This document shows positions 47,501-60,300 of a stretch of DNA of 64,000 bases, piece after piece. The stretch comes from Heterodera schachtii (lineage: Eukaryota > Nematoda > Chromadorea > Rhabditida > Heteroderidae): positions 2,541,787 through 2,605,786 of the forward strand of contig SIJG01000001.1 of the NCBI GenBank assembly GCA_023374025.1, written 5' to 3'. Each line of letters opens with the position of its first letter. Position 1 is the stretch's first letter. The notes beneath the pieces are model-generated. The model was not told where the DNA came from, did no database searches, and worked only from the letters and a program-made list of their open reading frames with translations. The position numbers and the translations under genes were made by a program.

Positions 47501-49364
47501 GGGGAGGGGGCGGGGGAGGCAAGGGCAGGTTGGGTGGGCGAGGGGGGGGGGGGACAACGAACGAAATAACCCCCGAGGGGAAGGAAATAAAACGGAAGCA
47601 GAAACAAAACAGCAGAGCAGGGAGGGGACACGGAATGAAATGGAATGGGATTCATCCGAACCTTATGCATTTGTATGGTTAATGAGGGCAAATATTCGGC
47701 AATGGATGGCCAATCGCAGCGAAAGAGCGAGTGGACGGAGAGAAATGACCCCTCTGTTTAGCCAATTTAAATTTAAAAAGCGTAAAAATGCAATTAAAAA
47801 ATACAAAACGAAGCAAATAAATATGAAAAAAAACAAAGAAATAAATTAATTTATGAGAAATGAATGGGAAAATCAAAGAATGAACGGCTGTGATGGTTGG
47901 TGGTGGTGGTGGTGGTGGAGAAGATGATTGTGTTATTGTGCAAAATGCGCCGATGGAACGTCGTCCTCCCCCCCCCCCATTTTTCATCTTCGCATCGTTC
48001 GTCTCTTCCTCTTTTCTTTCCATTTGCTTAATGCTCTAATTCCAAAATGTTTTGTTGTTGCTGAGAGGGTCCGCTTCTTCCCTTTTCCCTCCCTTTTATT
48101 TTATGACTTTTTATTTTCAATGCTAAAAGTGCTAAAAAGTGAATGAAATTTAAAAGGGTCGTCCGTCCATTTCCAAATTCGGACAGAGTTTAATTTGCTT
48201 ATTTCTTGAGAGATATCGTCCAAAAGTAAAATCGGTGTTGTTATTTAAATTAATCCGCAACATTTTCACTTTTCCCACCCCCCGGGGGTTAATCTCCCGG
48301 ATAATCCGTCCCCATTTTTTGTTGCCTTTCCATCCGTGCAAAAATGTGAAAAATGGGCGAGCAAAGCAGCAAAAATTTGCGATTTTTGAGGCGTCGTCGG
48401 TCCGATTCATTTTCGAATGCGTTTTTTTGCACTCCGTCGCCGAATATCGCCACTAATTTTGCATTTTTTGCGCCTTTCAGCGCAAAATATGCCCACCATT
48501 GGCCTTTTCCGCCCGGGCGAAGGACGACGGACGGAACGGACGGACGGACAATGGGCCAAAGGGAAGAAATTTGAGGGGAAATAAATGAAAAGGGACAGAG
48601 GGGGGGGGGGGGGGGAGAGAGATAATGAATAATGCGGAGAGTGAAGAAAGAAAGAAAGAACACATCTGTGACGAGGGATTGGGGGGGGGGGGAGGGGGGG
48701 GAGAGAAAGGGGGTCAAACCGAGAGTAATAATAACAAAATTAAATACTTAATCGGCTGTTGACGCATTTTTAGCCTAATCGGATTGGGTTTATTTAGTAA
48801 AAAGCCTGATCAAACTGCGGAAAACGAATAATTTGCCAATAATATTAGACTGAATTTAAAGCTGAATTTGGAATTCCATCTTTGGATTGACTCATTTAAT
48901 TAGCATTGCCACCGCACCATCATCCAATCATCCACTTCAAACACATATGCAATTACTCTCAAAAAGGCAGAAAAGGCCAAAAAAAATTATGCGATTTGCA
49001 AGCGGCTAATTTACACGATAATGCGAAGCCACCGCAATCTCAAAAAATAATTATGATGGATTGGAGAGAGGCATGGAAAGGATTGATCAGTCGGGAGCGG
49101 GGCGGGGCCGGGAGTAAACGGGGAAAGACTGATTAGTCGGGGAGTGGGGGGGGGGTGAAATGGAGGTGACGCAGATTTATCAGCGGCAAATTGTCAAAGG
49201 ACAATACGATCAAAAAAGCAGAAAAGGGACTCATAAGAGACAGTGAATAATTGGAAAATCGCTTCCCATCCATCCATCAGCGAATGTGTGGTTTTTGGTA
49301 AGAGGGAAAATCATAGCCCAAGGGAAAAAGGGAGAGAGAAACATTCATCTCGCGCATCCCCCCT

Positions 49365-49580
49365 CCCCCCTCCAAACCCCTCTCCCTTTCCCCTCCTCTT
49401 TCTCCCCCTCCCCCCCCCCCCTCCCCCTCCAAACCCTTCTCCCTTTTCTCTCCCTTTCCTCTCCTCTTTCTCCCCCCCCCTCCCCCCTCCAAACCCTTCT
49501 CCCTTTTCTCTCCCTTTCCTCTCCTCTTTCTCCCCGCCCCCCTCCCTCCCTCCAAACCCCTCTCCCTCTCCCTCTCCCCC
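49365..49580. repeat. Pyrimidine-rich tandem repeat, about 55-65-bp unit
   Basis: At least three diverged copies of a unit containing CTCCAAACCCTTCTCCCTTT and TCTCTCCCTTTCCTCTCCTC. Long frames on both strands are artefacts of this repeat. Confidence 0.85.
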
Positions 49581-49797
49581 CATTCGCCTCGCGCCTTTCT
49601 CCGTTATCCATCGGCAGTCATCAGTCGTGCAAAAAATGCGCTTAATTGTTTCATTTTAAACGCGAAGAAATAAAAGATCCTTCAAATTGCAATATTTATT
49701 TGTGTGCGAAAGAGTCTCTGCAGAATTCAGCCTAAGGCATTTTTTAAAAAATTACAAAAATAAGGGAAACGAAAAAACGCGAAAGGACGAGAAAATG

Positions 49798-49935
49798 GAG
49801 GAGAGAGAGAGTGAATGAGAGGAGAGAGAGAGGAGAGAGAGAGAGAGAGAGAGAGAAAAAGAGAGAGAATGAGAGGGGGAGAGAGAGAAAGAGAGGGAGA
49901 CAGAGAGAAAGGACAAAAAAATGGAGAGAGGGAGA

Positions 49936-50003
<68 letters not shown>

Positions 50004-50023
50004 GAGAGAGAGAGAGAGAGAGC
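49798..50023. repeat. (GA)n microsatellite
   Basis: Interrupted GAGAGA repeat with a pure stretch of about 55 bases around 49938-49993. No coding function. Confidence 0.95.
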
Positions 50024-50742
50024 TTTAAATAATGGATTTAGCCAAAACATGAAGGGACTTTTGGGCTTCCAACCATGGCAAGGGTAATCCCGAAGGAAGG
50101 GAGGGTACCATGGGATGGATGATCAGTCCCAGAAATCCCTCTCACTCAGTTAGACACACTCAGCAAATAAGTGGCTTTGTTGGCTTTATTCCGGGGAGAA
50201 TGATTGTGAGACAATTACCATAGAAATGGCAAAATTAAATACAAGTGAAAGGAAAGTGATCGATCAATCAAATTATTAGTCGCAAAAGGGCGGACAATAA
50301 AAGAAAATAAATGCGAAATAAAATGAAATGTAAAAATGCCATTCCTAATAGTTTCGGCACAAAAAGCGAATTTAGGCCCTCTCTTTCAGTCTTAGACGAA
50401 CAAAAGATGGCCGCTGTTGGACGAACTGCGTCTGATCAGAATTTGTTCTCCCAACATTCCCAAATCTTTGGAGGCCGCGCGAGACTCTCGACGCCGTGAG
50501 GCGAAATTGACACTGATGCCGGTGGTGCTGTGGTGCCCGACAAGTCCGCCGCTGACCCACCCGCCGGGACGGCCCAATTGGTGGGTGCGGCTGGTGCGCA
50601 CCAACGAAAGCTGACTCACTGAACCGATCGGACGGAAGTGACTGATCAAAAAACACAACAGAGGACCAATCGGCGACCGATCAGGGTAATTTTTCAAATT
50701 TGAAATGGTTAAAAATCATTTGACTATTTTGGTGCCATTGTG

Positions 50743-52136
50743 TCAAAAATAAATGCCAAACGGACGGAGTTCGCTGAGTCCCGGGATCACTCGCGTTCTT
50801 TCCAATGGTGAGGAAAAGCGACGAAAAAATGTGGTGATCTCCAGCCAAACGCACAATTGCATTGGCAGGAAACTCAAAGCGGCAGACAAAAAGGAGAGAC
50901 CTTTGAAGGATGGAAAAAAGAGAAAGCGATCAGACAAAATGATCACTGATTTTGATCAACAAAAAGTGATCATGATAGCCAAAAAAGTTTTTGCCTATAA
51001 TTTATACTACTGTAGAATTGTCATTGGTCATACCGTAATGGAAGCTAAACGCTGAAGGCTCTCCGGCGGCATTTGGCTTCATCCGAGGAGCCATTTCATC
51101 GTCGACGATGCAAATGACTTGCAGCACTCCGACCAAAACAACCAAACCTTAAGATAACCATAATAATCATATTTGTAATTTGATTTTAATGCCAAAATGG
51201 GCGAAATACCGCCGAAAACGTAGAGAATTGCGGCACAAACGCTTTTCCAACTCTGCTCAGGAATGACCGACGAGTGAACACAAAAGGCCAAAGGCGGTGA
51301 GAAGAGAGCCGGAACAGTGCAAAATGGTGGGGATGAGAAGACGGACTTTGACAAAAAATGGAAACGAAATGAAAAAGATTAGAAAATAGGAAAAAAAAAA
51401 AAGAAAAGAAAATCACCGGTGACGGCATTCGTCGCGACACTGAAAAGGGAAGGCAATTCAAAAACAAAATGAGGCCAAAAACCGACCTTTTCAATTTTTC
51501 AAAATTTTTCACTTACAAATACAAATTTTCTTTAGTTTATCTCAATTAGTATTGTAATTTGACTAAGTTTTTCCCAGTTTTCCTTCCTCTGTTCGCTCAC
51601 CTAAATTCTCCGATTTCTTCTCCCCCGGTGTAAATGGAGTTCCAAACGCACCTGAAATGAATTCGATAATTTTAATAATTTGTGATTTTAATTATTAATT
51701 TCCCGCTTCGCCTTTCTCACATGTCCGGTGCCAAAATGGGCACCAATTGGTCGACTTGTGCCGCAATTGCCTCTTCGGCGCTGCTCAGGTTCAATGGCAA
51801 TCGTTGCCGGCACATGCCAAAGTATCCGGCATTGTATTCGAACGGAATTTCCTAAGGCAAAAAAGGAAAACTAATTGATCCGGAATTTCATTATTTCAAT
51901 TGTGTTAAAAGTTCGTTTAAATTAAGCTTTTCCTTTCCCTCTCTTACCAGTGGTCCCTGGTCGTCAACGCCGGCCACGGGGCCGCCAAGCCGAGTGATAT
52001 TCAACGGACGCGGCTCTCTGATCAGAACCCAATTCAGTAGGAAAATGGGCGCCGTCTGTGAGCCGAGCACCACAACTCCGAGCAGAACACTCATAACCCA
52101 AATGGAGCGATCGGAGCAGCGCATGTTGATCAAAAG
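50743..52136 (-). CDS. Clc-like / claudin-PMP22-CACNG superfamily four-TM protein
   Basis: Predicted plasma-membrane tetraspan of the nematode Clc-like group. Exons: 52136-51948 (ATG at 52124; TM1 IWVMSVLLGVVVLG), 51851-51721 (IPFEYNAGYFGMCRQRL), 51651-51601, 51439-51417, from 51345 (VRLLIPTILHCSGSLLTAFG, TM2; then SVCAAILYVFGG, TM3), an exon giving LQVICIVDDEMAPRMKPNAA, and one near 50910-50743 (GLSFLSAALSFLPMQLCVW, TM4). Phases agree except between TM2 and TM3, where one extra base near 51265 shifts the frame and exposes a TGA. That could be a real lesion, an error or an unusual junction. A Ser/Arg-rich frame to 50392 may be an alternative tail, and a frame at 52240-52420 may be an upstream exon. 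Confidence 0.72.
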
Positions 52137-52479
52137 CTGATTAAGGGGAAGGGTATTAGTGGAAATGAAGGGATTAAAATATTTGGTTTAAACAAATGAA
52201 TTTAAGCGATTAGAGAAATTGGAAAAAGGGAATTATTAAACGAACATCGACGAAAATGTGCCGACAACAGCCGCTCGTCCCGTGGACATCGCCCGAGGCA
52301 TTGCCCTGAAGCGTCGGCACTTCAATGGAAATGCCGCCCTCGTCCGTCTCTTCGACAGCCACGGCAAAGGGAGGGGCGGCGGACGAAGTGCACTCTCCGA
52401 AACTGCATAACCAATTAATGTCTGTCACATCATATTCATTGATATCAAAACAAACCAAAAAAGACCGCCTAATCAATGC

Positions 52480-55400
52480 TTTTTGTTTATTATTAAACGG
52501 TTAATTTGTGCTAATGGAGACACCAAATTAAAAAAAAGACACACGTTTAGAATTAATTATCAAAATCAAAAAGGCCAATTTGAAATTGGCGGAATGTAGG
52601 AAATTGGACACTTCCTTTCAATATGTAAAATCATAAATAAATATTTCAAACAAATCCAAAAAAGAATACAAAATTTGCATTTAAAACTGACACCTTTCCT
52701 CTGATGAAATTTGTTCCATCATTCGATCGAAGTTTTTGGTTAATTAATGAAAATTTAAAATTTATTTCAATTTCTGAGCTAAAATATGATTTATTTTAAA
52801 AATGAATACAAAAATGGAGAAGTGGAAATTTCGATGTCTCATCACTCAAATAAAAATGGATGAACTTCAGCAGGAAAACGACAAAAAAAAAACATTTTCC
52901 ATTTGCCCTGCGGGGATGGCCCAAAAGCAATGAAATTGCCCTCGGGGGAATTGGCGATGCCACCGGTGGGCGGTGGAGGCGGTGCGTGTGCTGTCCTGGC
53001 CAATTTTTATCACCAAAACGGCAGAAAAAGAGAAATGCCAATAACCTGTGAAGCAATTGAAAATTGGGAGGGAATTCGAAGGTTGAGAGATCAAACGGAC
53101 GGACAGCGGAGAACGAATTTTAAATGATCAAAGGAAGCCGACAGACGGAGAAAACGGCGAAAGACGAGCGTTGAAAAACCATTAGTGAGTGAAGGGCAAT
53201 GCGACACGGTAGCTCAGTCGGGAGAGCATTTTTAATAGAGTCGGATGGTTTCTTTTGATGTGCCGCTGATCGATTTCACAATTTGTCCGCTAATTAGTCA
53301 TCGTTTAGCATTTCGCTCTGCTGATTAGTGCCGGTCGTACTTTCTCCGTTTGCACTTTAACATTAGCAGGAATTGTCAATGGCATTTACTTAATTCGCTG
53401 CTGGTGATGAGTGAGTGTTTTTCTGTACCGCATTTTTTTTTATTCCGATTGCGCATCAATTGCAAATTGTGCCATCGGCGGTTGGCCCCTTTGGGTGCGT
53501 TTGGCATTTTCCGTGGCCCTTTCCCTCCCCCTTTTCCTCTTCTCATTACCAAAATTCTTCCTCCTCTTTGCTTTGTCCTTATATTCCTCCTGTCTTTTTC
53601 AGCTTCCTTTTATAAATTGGTTTCCCCTTTTTTTGCGTCGATTGGAAAATCTCTCGCATCATTTTATTTTGTTTTATTTTGTTCTTATTTATTTTAATTT
53701 GCTGCTTTTACAATAATTATCACTTTAAAATGTATTTAAGCATGAATTTGCTGCCTTTTCCCCATTTTTGTTTGCTGTTACGATTACTCCCCCCCCCCTT
53801 TCCCCCCCTTTCCGCCCTTTGTCCCCCCATTTTTCCCCTTTTCTTCCAATTGCTTTTTAATTCCTCCCTTTCTTTCCTTTCCTTCCTCCTTCAGTTTGTT
53901 GTGCCACAATTGCCACTTTCTTTTCACTTCTTCCTCCTCCTCTCTGTTCAAGTGTCTTTGGCGCCACTTTTTGCCAATTTGGCCAATTCACTCGGCGAAT
54001 GGACGCCCAATGGAAGAGCTCGCCACTTTTTATACCTTTCGAGAGGGGGGGGGGGGGGGGCAGTTTGGTTTTAAAGTGTTTTGTCTGTCCCCCGTCAAAT
54101 TGTGAAATTTATTTTAAAGCGTCTCGGAAGAATTCGGCACTTTATGATGTCCAAATGAAAAGAATGTTTCGTGTCCTTTTGCACATAGTCAATTTACTCA
54201 GAATTTATTTCAAATTCAATGGAATAATTTTCCGACTTAAAAATTCCAAATTTTAAAGTCTGTGCCAAATCGAACAACCACCCAAATTTGCTTTTTACTT
54301 CCTCCCCCCCCCCTTTTCGGTTGTTAGCGTGGGAATGAATTTTTGATTAGCTTTTTGGTGGCCTCGGGCGAAGAAGGTTGAATTGGCCCGGGGGGGGAGG
54401 GGGACAGCGGCTAAAATTTGTGAGTAAAAGTGCCGGCGGCGAAAGAGGGGGGGGGGGGGGGAGGAATAAGTTGTGATTTTTCGGCCAATAAAGTGCCGAA
54501 CTTTGCTCATTTAACTGACTCCGACTTTTTTCCCTCCCAAATTTGCATATTTATCAAACATATTAACCTCTTACCCATAAAATACAGACTCAAAATGAGG
54601 GAAGACGAAGCGGCACAGAAATTGAAAGGCGAAAAAGAAGCGACGGGTGCTTGATTTTTTGGCTAAAAATTTTAAATTGTGACGCAATGCCAAAAAGCCA
54701 TTCTCGAATCCCCCACCCCCCCCCATTCCCCGCCACATTTTCTTAAGTTGATGTGTAAGAAGCGCCAATGTTCGTTTGTTCGTTTATTTTAATGGTTGTT
54801 TATCGGTTCTGAACAAAATTTGATGGAGTCGGTGCCAAAAGAGGGGAAAGGAGGGGGAATTAATTGGATACAACGGCATCGAGATTCTCGACCGACCATC
54901 GCATGGCAAACAAACTTTTCTCCCCTTCTCCCGCCAGGCTCCCTCTGCTCCTCCTTGTTCTCGGAGTTGTCGACCCGTCAATGCTTTTTCGTCTTTGACA
55001 CGTTGTTCTCCCGCAACAATTAATTAATTGTCTCCGTCCGTTCGATCAATTAAATGCCAATTTTAAATGCCACTTTTTCCTCTTTCCCCAACTGACTATC
55101 CCTCTTTTTCTCTTTTGGCCTTAGGCTGGCACGTTCCTTTTCACTTTGTTTTTTCTTGAGTTCCAAAACAGCCCCGCCCCCCTCAAAGGCTCACTGGAAA
55201 TTAAAAGGGCCACCGATGGGCGACGAATAAAATCGACAAGTGACGAGGGACTCACAGCCCGGGGCATTTTTGCATAATTTTCCCCCTAAGGGCGAAAGTT
55301 AAGCAGCACAAATTGTCTGCTGGTCCGGCAGCACAGCCGACTTTGTCAGAACAAACAACAGTGCCACAATTTTTGGTCAAAAAAAGGGTTGGAAAGGGAG

Positions 55401-57369
55401 GGAGGGAATGGGGGAGACGGAGGGAAGGGGGGAGGAGGACGGGAGACGAGTCGAATGAGCGGGGAGGGGATGGGACATGGGAGACGGGTTGAGTGGGGGG
55501 GGGGGAGGGGGGATGGAGCGGGTTTTCCCCTCCTTCGCTTCCTTCCCCCCCCCCCTCGGCTAGGAAGTCGCAAGAGAAAGTCATTATGGATTCAGTCCAT
55601 TTAAGCCTCAGAAGGAACAGAAAGAACAGCTTGGGAAGGGAAAAGCAGGCCCCGATGGGCAATAATTCGGGCATGCCGAATTGGGGGGAGGGGGGAGAGA
55701 ACGCCACGGGTTGGTTTTCCCCGTTCCCTCCCACTCCTCCCTTCTGCCCATTTGATTTTACATGGCCCAATGACGGACAAATTTGTTGTTTGTGCTCTCC
55801 TTCCCCATATTCCGTTGGAACCAACGGATTTAAAGCGCGACGTCACCGCCTTTTGGCCGAGATTCTCCACCCCCCCCCCCCCCGAAAGTCTGGTCAAATG
55901 GCAAAATGCCATTGTTTGTAGCATCTTTGGCACCCAAATCCCAAATCCTTCGCCGGCTTTTGCTTTTCTTCCGCCTGTTTTATTTGTCTTCATCACCGTC
56001 ACATTGATGAAGCAAAAGCGGAACACAAAAAGTATACTTTATGAATGAATGAATGGCACAGTCTGTCTCCTTCCCCCCCCCCTCATTTTTCGCGCACTTT
56101 CCCCCCCCCCCCTTACCCCGTCGCCCCCCTCCCTTTTCATCATTTACCTTTTTTTTATCTGTCCACCTTTAAAATGTGCGTGTCTTCGGCTTTGAAGGCA
56201 TTCATTAAGCACCGTTCGTCCAAAATGACGACGATTGATTTTGCCATGCGGCAAAAATGAAAGGGATGCCCCGCCCATTTGCCCATCAGTCAATGCTTTA
56301 CCATTTTAATTGACCATGCCCTATTAAAAGCCAAAAACAATCATTTCCCTTCCAATTTTAACTTTTTGTAGTCATTTATTTATTTTTTTTCGGCGTTCTC
56401 TTAATCCAATCAAAAAATGAATGACTAAATAAACATTCTCTGCTTGCTAACCTTCACAATTATTTAATCGCCCTTACTCAATTTTTATTAGATTTGCTAA
56501 TCCGTCCGACAATCGACCAAATTTTTATGTAATGTTTTGTCTAATCCCAAAATGGCTAACTAAACTTAGGTCACTGAAATAATTTGGTCGTTTTACCCAA
56601 CTTAATTAAATAATTAGTCCTAATATTTAATTTTGTTTGAATCCACCAAAAATAAATTTTCTATGCCCATACCACATAATTCCATTAGCTCAATTTCATG
56701 CCAATTCCCTTTCCTCCTCCCTCTCAAAAAAATCCTGTTAACTCTAGAGAAATTTTTCCCCACTTTTTCTCTCCGAAAATGTTTGTTATGCCTCGGGGCG
56801 ATTTGATGACCTTTTCTTTCATTCTCTCTCTTCCCCAGAGGGCAAATGACAACAAACAATGCTAATTGCCATCTCTGTCCACCAGAAGGGAGGGGGCGGG
56901 GCATCGAAGAAGCCGAATGATGAGGGAGGGGCCCGGGGGGGGGGGGGGGGGGGGACAGTGGCAACCCCTTTCTCGAGGGCGGCTATTCCCGGCGGGAAAA
57001 ACAAAGAGAGAAACGGGGAAAAAGGGCCAAAAAGGGGGTAAATATTTTTGCCCCCCTCTCCACATTTATTTTTTATTCATTCTTTGTTAAACTTTTCATT
57101 GGCGGAGTACGGCCCAACGAAACGTTGAAACATTCTCCAAATTTTAGGCCAAAGCGAAACAAATTATGCATTGGCACTTTTCTTATTGCTTGTTGTGCCG
57201 TTTGTTTCAAATGTTTTGTCCCGCGAATTCGGCCTCATCAATGCACAAATTAGGCACACTTTGAAAAGTGCATTTTTCAATTAATTAACTCAAACTCCTC
57301 CCAACTTTTGTCAATTGACTCCCCCCCCCCCCCTCTAATTTGAATTGATTTTGTTCTTTGCCCCTCAAA
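52480..57369. other. Gene-poor region
   Basis: No gene recognised in about 4.9 kb apart from a short tRNA-like fragment near 53203. It contains many poly-C/poly-G tracts (54047, 54446, 55497, 55867, 56938, 57321) and purine-rich arrays. The right end should hold the promoter of the amine receptor. Confidence 0.6.
53203..53228 (+). pseudogene. tRNA-like fragment (D-arm only)
   Basis: ACACGGTAGCTCAGTCGGGA followed by GAGCA matches the A-box/D-arm consensus of eukaryotic tRNA genes, preceded by a short stem-like GCG. No anticodon arm with matching stem and no T-arm GGTTCGA box follow. It is probably a truncated tRNA or a tRNA-derived repeat. Confidence 0.4.
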
Positions 57370-60300
57370 ATGCTTTTCCTCCAATTGTATTTATTCCCTT
57401 CTTTAGCATTACGCCATGTGTGTTGCTTGCCCCGCCCATGCTTCTTTCTTCGGCACCGCTTTTACCTGCTCTTTTTGTCCCCCGCTGTTCTCTCTTTTTT
57501 CTTCTGTCCTTTGCTTCGCCCAATGCGCCGAAAACTCTCACTGAATTTTTTGGTGAATTCTGCCGCCGATGGCACCGATTTTCCTTCCCCTCCACCATTT
57601 TTTGCCAATTTTTCGCCAATTTCGCGCTCTTCCGATGGCGCAGTGTCCTCCCCCCATTTGACTGACGGTTCAGCCAGCATTTGGCAGTGGGCACTCAGTG
57701 CCAGCCTGGACCGGCTGGCGCAGTCCGCCGTGATGGCACCGTCCGCGGGCAGTGCCGTCGAATCGGCAGAAATCGCAGCGTCAATAGTGCGATCAGTCGG
57801 ACTGATCAGCAACGGGTCTTCTGCCCCCGCCATCTCTTCCGCCTCCTCCCTCTCCTCCTCCTCCTCCTCTTCGTCCACTTCCTTCGCCTATTTCGTCAAT
57901 GAAAATGCCTCTTCCGACTTTGTCCTTTCCTCCCATTTTGTCCATTGGCGCCATCCGCTGGTCGCTCTGCTTTTCGTCTGCTTTTGCTGCATGACCATTT
58001 TCGGCAATTGTCTGGTGGTGCTGGCCGTCTTCACCAAAAAATACCTTCGAAATCCGACGGGTAAGGCAAAAGACGAAAAAGAAGAAGCATTTGTGCAAAC
58101 GCTCTCTTTTTTCAGTTTAATTTGACTGATTCAAAATTGTGAATTTATTCCGTTTTTCGACCCAATCGATCCAATTTCATTTTCACTCGACCCCTCTTAA
58201 TTCAATGCGATTTCATTAATCTCCTCCCGCAGGTTATCTGATCGTTTCGCTTGCGGTCGCTGATCTGATCGTCGGTATGCCCTTTGGCAATTTAACATTA
58301 ATTATGGCATTTTGTCATTTAAATGCTTTTCAAATGAAATGACTTGCTCCACCACACTTTCATTCGTTCGTTCTTTCTTTCCCAGGTTTGGTGGTGATGC
58401 CGTTAAATTCGCTGTTTGAGATGAGTCGCCATGTTTGGCTGCTTGGTGAGCCAAACGCCAAACATTTAAAGTGCCGAAGAGAAAGACCAAAAAGAAAAAG
58501 CCATAAAAACAATTTGGGGGGGGGGGCAAAAGAGCAAAAAAGGAGAATGGCATTTTGGACAAACAAAAAACAATTAATGAACTAATGAAGGACAACAAAG
58601 AAGAGACGCACGGACGGGGGACAAAGTGGGGAAGACAAAAGCAAAGAAAAAAAGTCAGACTAATTGCTTTTGACTCTCCGATTTGAAAGGGCAACAAAAG
58701 CGAAGGGAAATTTAAATAAAATTTAAATGGTTAATTAGCACAATGAAAATGCATTTTATTTTTTCTATTTTATATAATTGCTTTTCTTTATAAATTTAAT
58801 TGCGTTTTGCGAATTCGTTTTTTCATTTTTGGCAGTCTGTTCTTCTCCCCCCCCCCCCCCCTCTTTTTTTTTTGCGTGTCAAATCCCTCCCAAAAGCCTG
58901 AATTTCAATTGCGCTTTTCATGTGAAAGCCATGCAAAAAAAAAGTTAAAAATACTTAAAAATGAATTTCCGAATTTGTCTTTCGTCAAGGGTTGACCACC
59001 TGTGACATTTGGCACGCATTGGACATTTTGGCGTCGACGTCCTCAATTTGGAATTTGTGCGTGATCAGTTTGGTCAGTGAGCCGAAAATTTTAAGAAAAT
59101 TAATTAAAGTTTATCTTTAAAATAATTATATTTTATAATAATTTTGTTTTTGATTAGGATCGGTACATGGCCGGCGTCGACCCAATTGGTACGAAAGCAA
59201 AATAAAACCAAAATTAAATTATTAATGATGGCATTTTGCCAAAAAAGAGGGGTCATTAAAGAGATGGCCCATAACAGTTTTTATTATTATTTTTAGAAAA
59301 AAAAATCTGCCTAACTGACATCTTTCATAAGCTCTTCCCACGTGCTATTAGCCAGCCAAAAATCAAAAAGAATATTTGCTTGAAAATATTTTTTTGGGCT
59401 TTTCCTTTTTCCATTTCCATTAATTGCCCTGCTACCCAGTAATTAATTAATTAATTAATTGTCCATCCCCAGGGTATCGCGACCGCGTGTCCAAACGCCG
59501 CATCATTTACTGCATTTGCTGTGTGTGGTTGGTCTCCGCCTGTACGTGCAATTAATTATTGCCAGCCAATTAACCATTAATTAATTTGGCATTGCCTTAG
59601 GCATTTCCTTCCCGGCAATTTTTTGGTGGCGCGCTTCTTCACCCCATTTATACAAGGACAAAGTTGGACAATTTAATTAGCTAACATCAAAATTAAAGAA
59701 AATTTATGGAAAATTATTATTATATTGTTCAGAGGCGCTGTCTGTTCACTGATGACGCCTATTACGTTGTGTTCTCCGCAATGATTTCTTTTTACATCCC
59801 TTTGGTGCTCATTCTCTTTGCCTACGGTAAATTTTGAAATTGCAAAAACAAAATGCCAACAAAAATGTCAAAGGTCGCGTGTACTGTATCGCCACAACGC
59901 ACTCGCGATCGATGAAGAGCGGCGAGAAGCGGGTGAGTTTTTTGCTTTGAGCGGGCCGACTGATCAAATCAAAAGCAAAAAAAGGGGGAAAAAGACGGAA
60001 GAGAGTGATCGTTGTGAATTTAAATACATTTTAAAATCATTTAATTCACCTCTTAATTTGCAGATTCTGCTGAAACATCGCGACCGAAACAGCGGAAAAT
60101 CGGCCAAGCCGGGCAGTCCCGCGCCCAACCAATGCTCACGAAATCATTCGGCGGGCTCGGAAACACTGCGCATTCACTTCGGACAGAAACGGACGACCAT
60201 TCCGGGCCCAGGGCGAAGTAGGAAAAAAGGGGAGAATGGAAAAACGTACTGATCAGAAAACTCGATGGAATCCCTTGCTTTGATTAGCAGTGTTTGCCCC

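Larger units (their letters stand above)
44526..50391. other. Gene-poor region upstream of TRIM9
   Basis: No gene recognised in about 5.9 kb. It contains G-rich tracts (45238, 46038, 47000-47060, 47540, 48601, 48680), a 15-bp GGGGGATTTAAGGGA-type repeat near 47357-47395 and pyrimidine/purine arrays. The left part may hold the TRIM9 promoter and 5' untranslated exons. Pro/Arg/Gly-rich open frames here are composition artefacts. Confidence 0.65.

Noticed and set aside
49243..50087. Overlapping frames over purine/pyrimidine arrays
   Set aside because: Artefacts of tandem and GA repeats.
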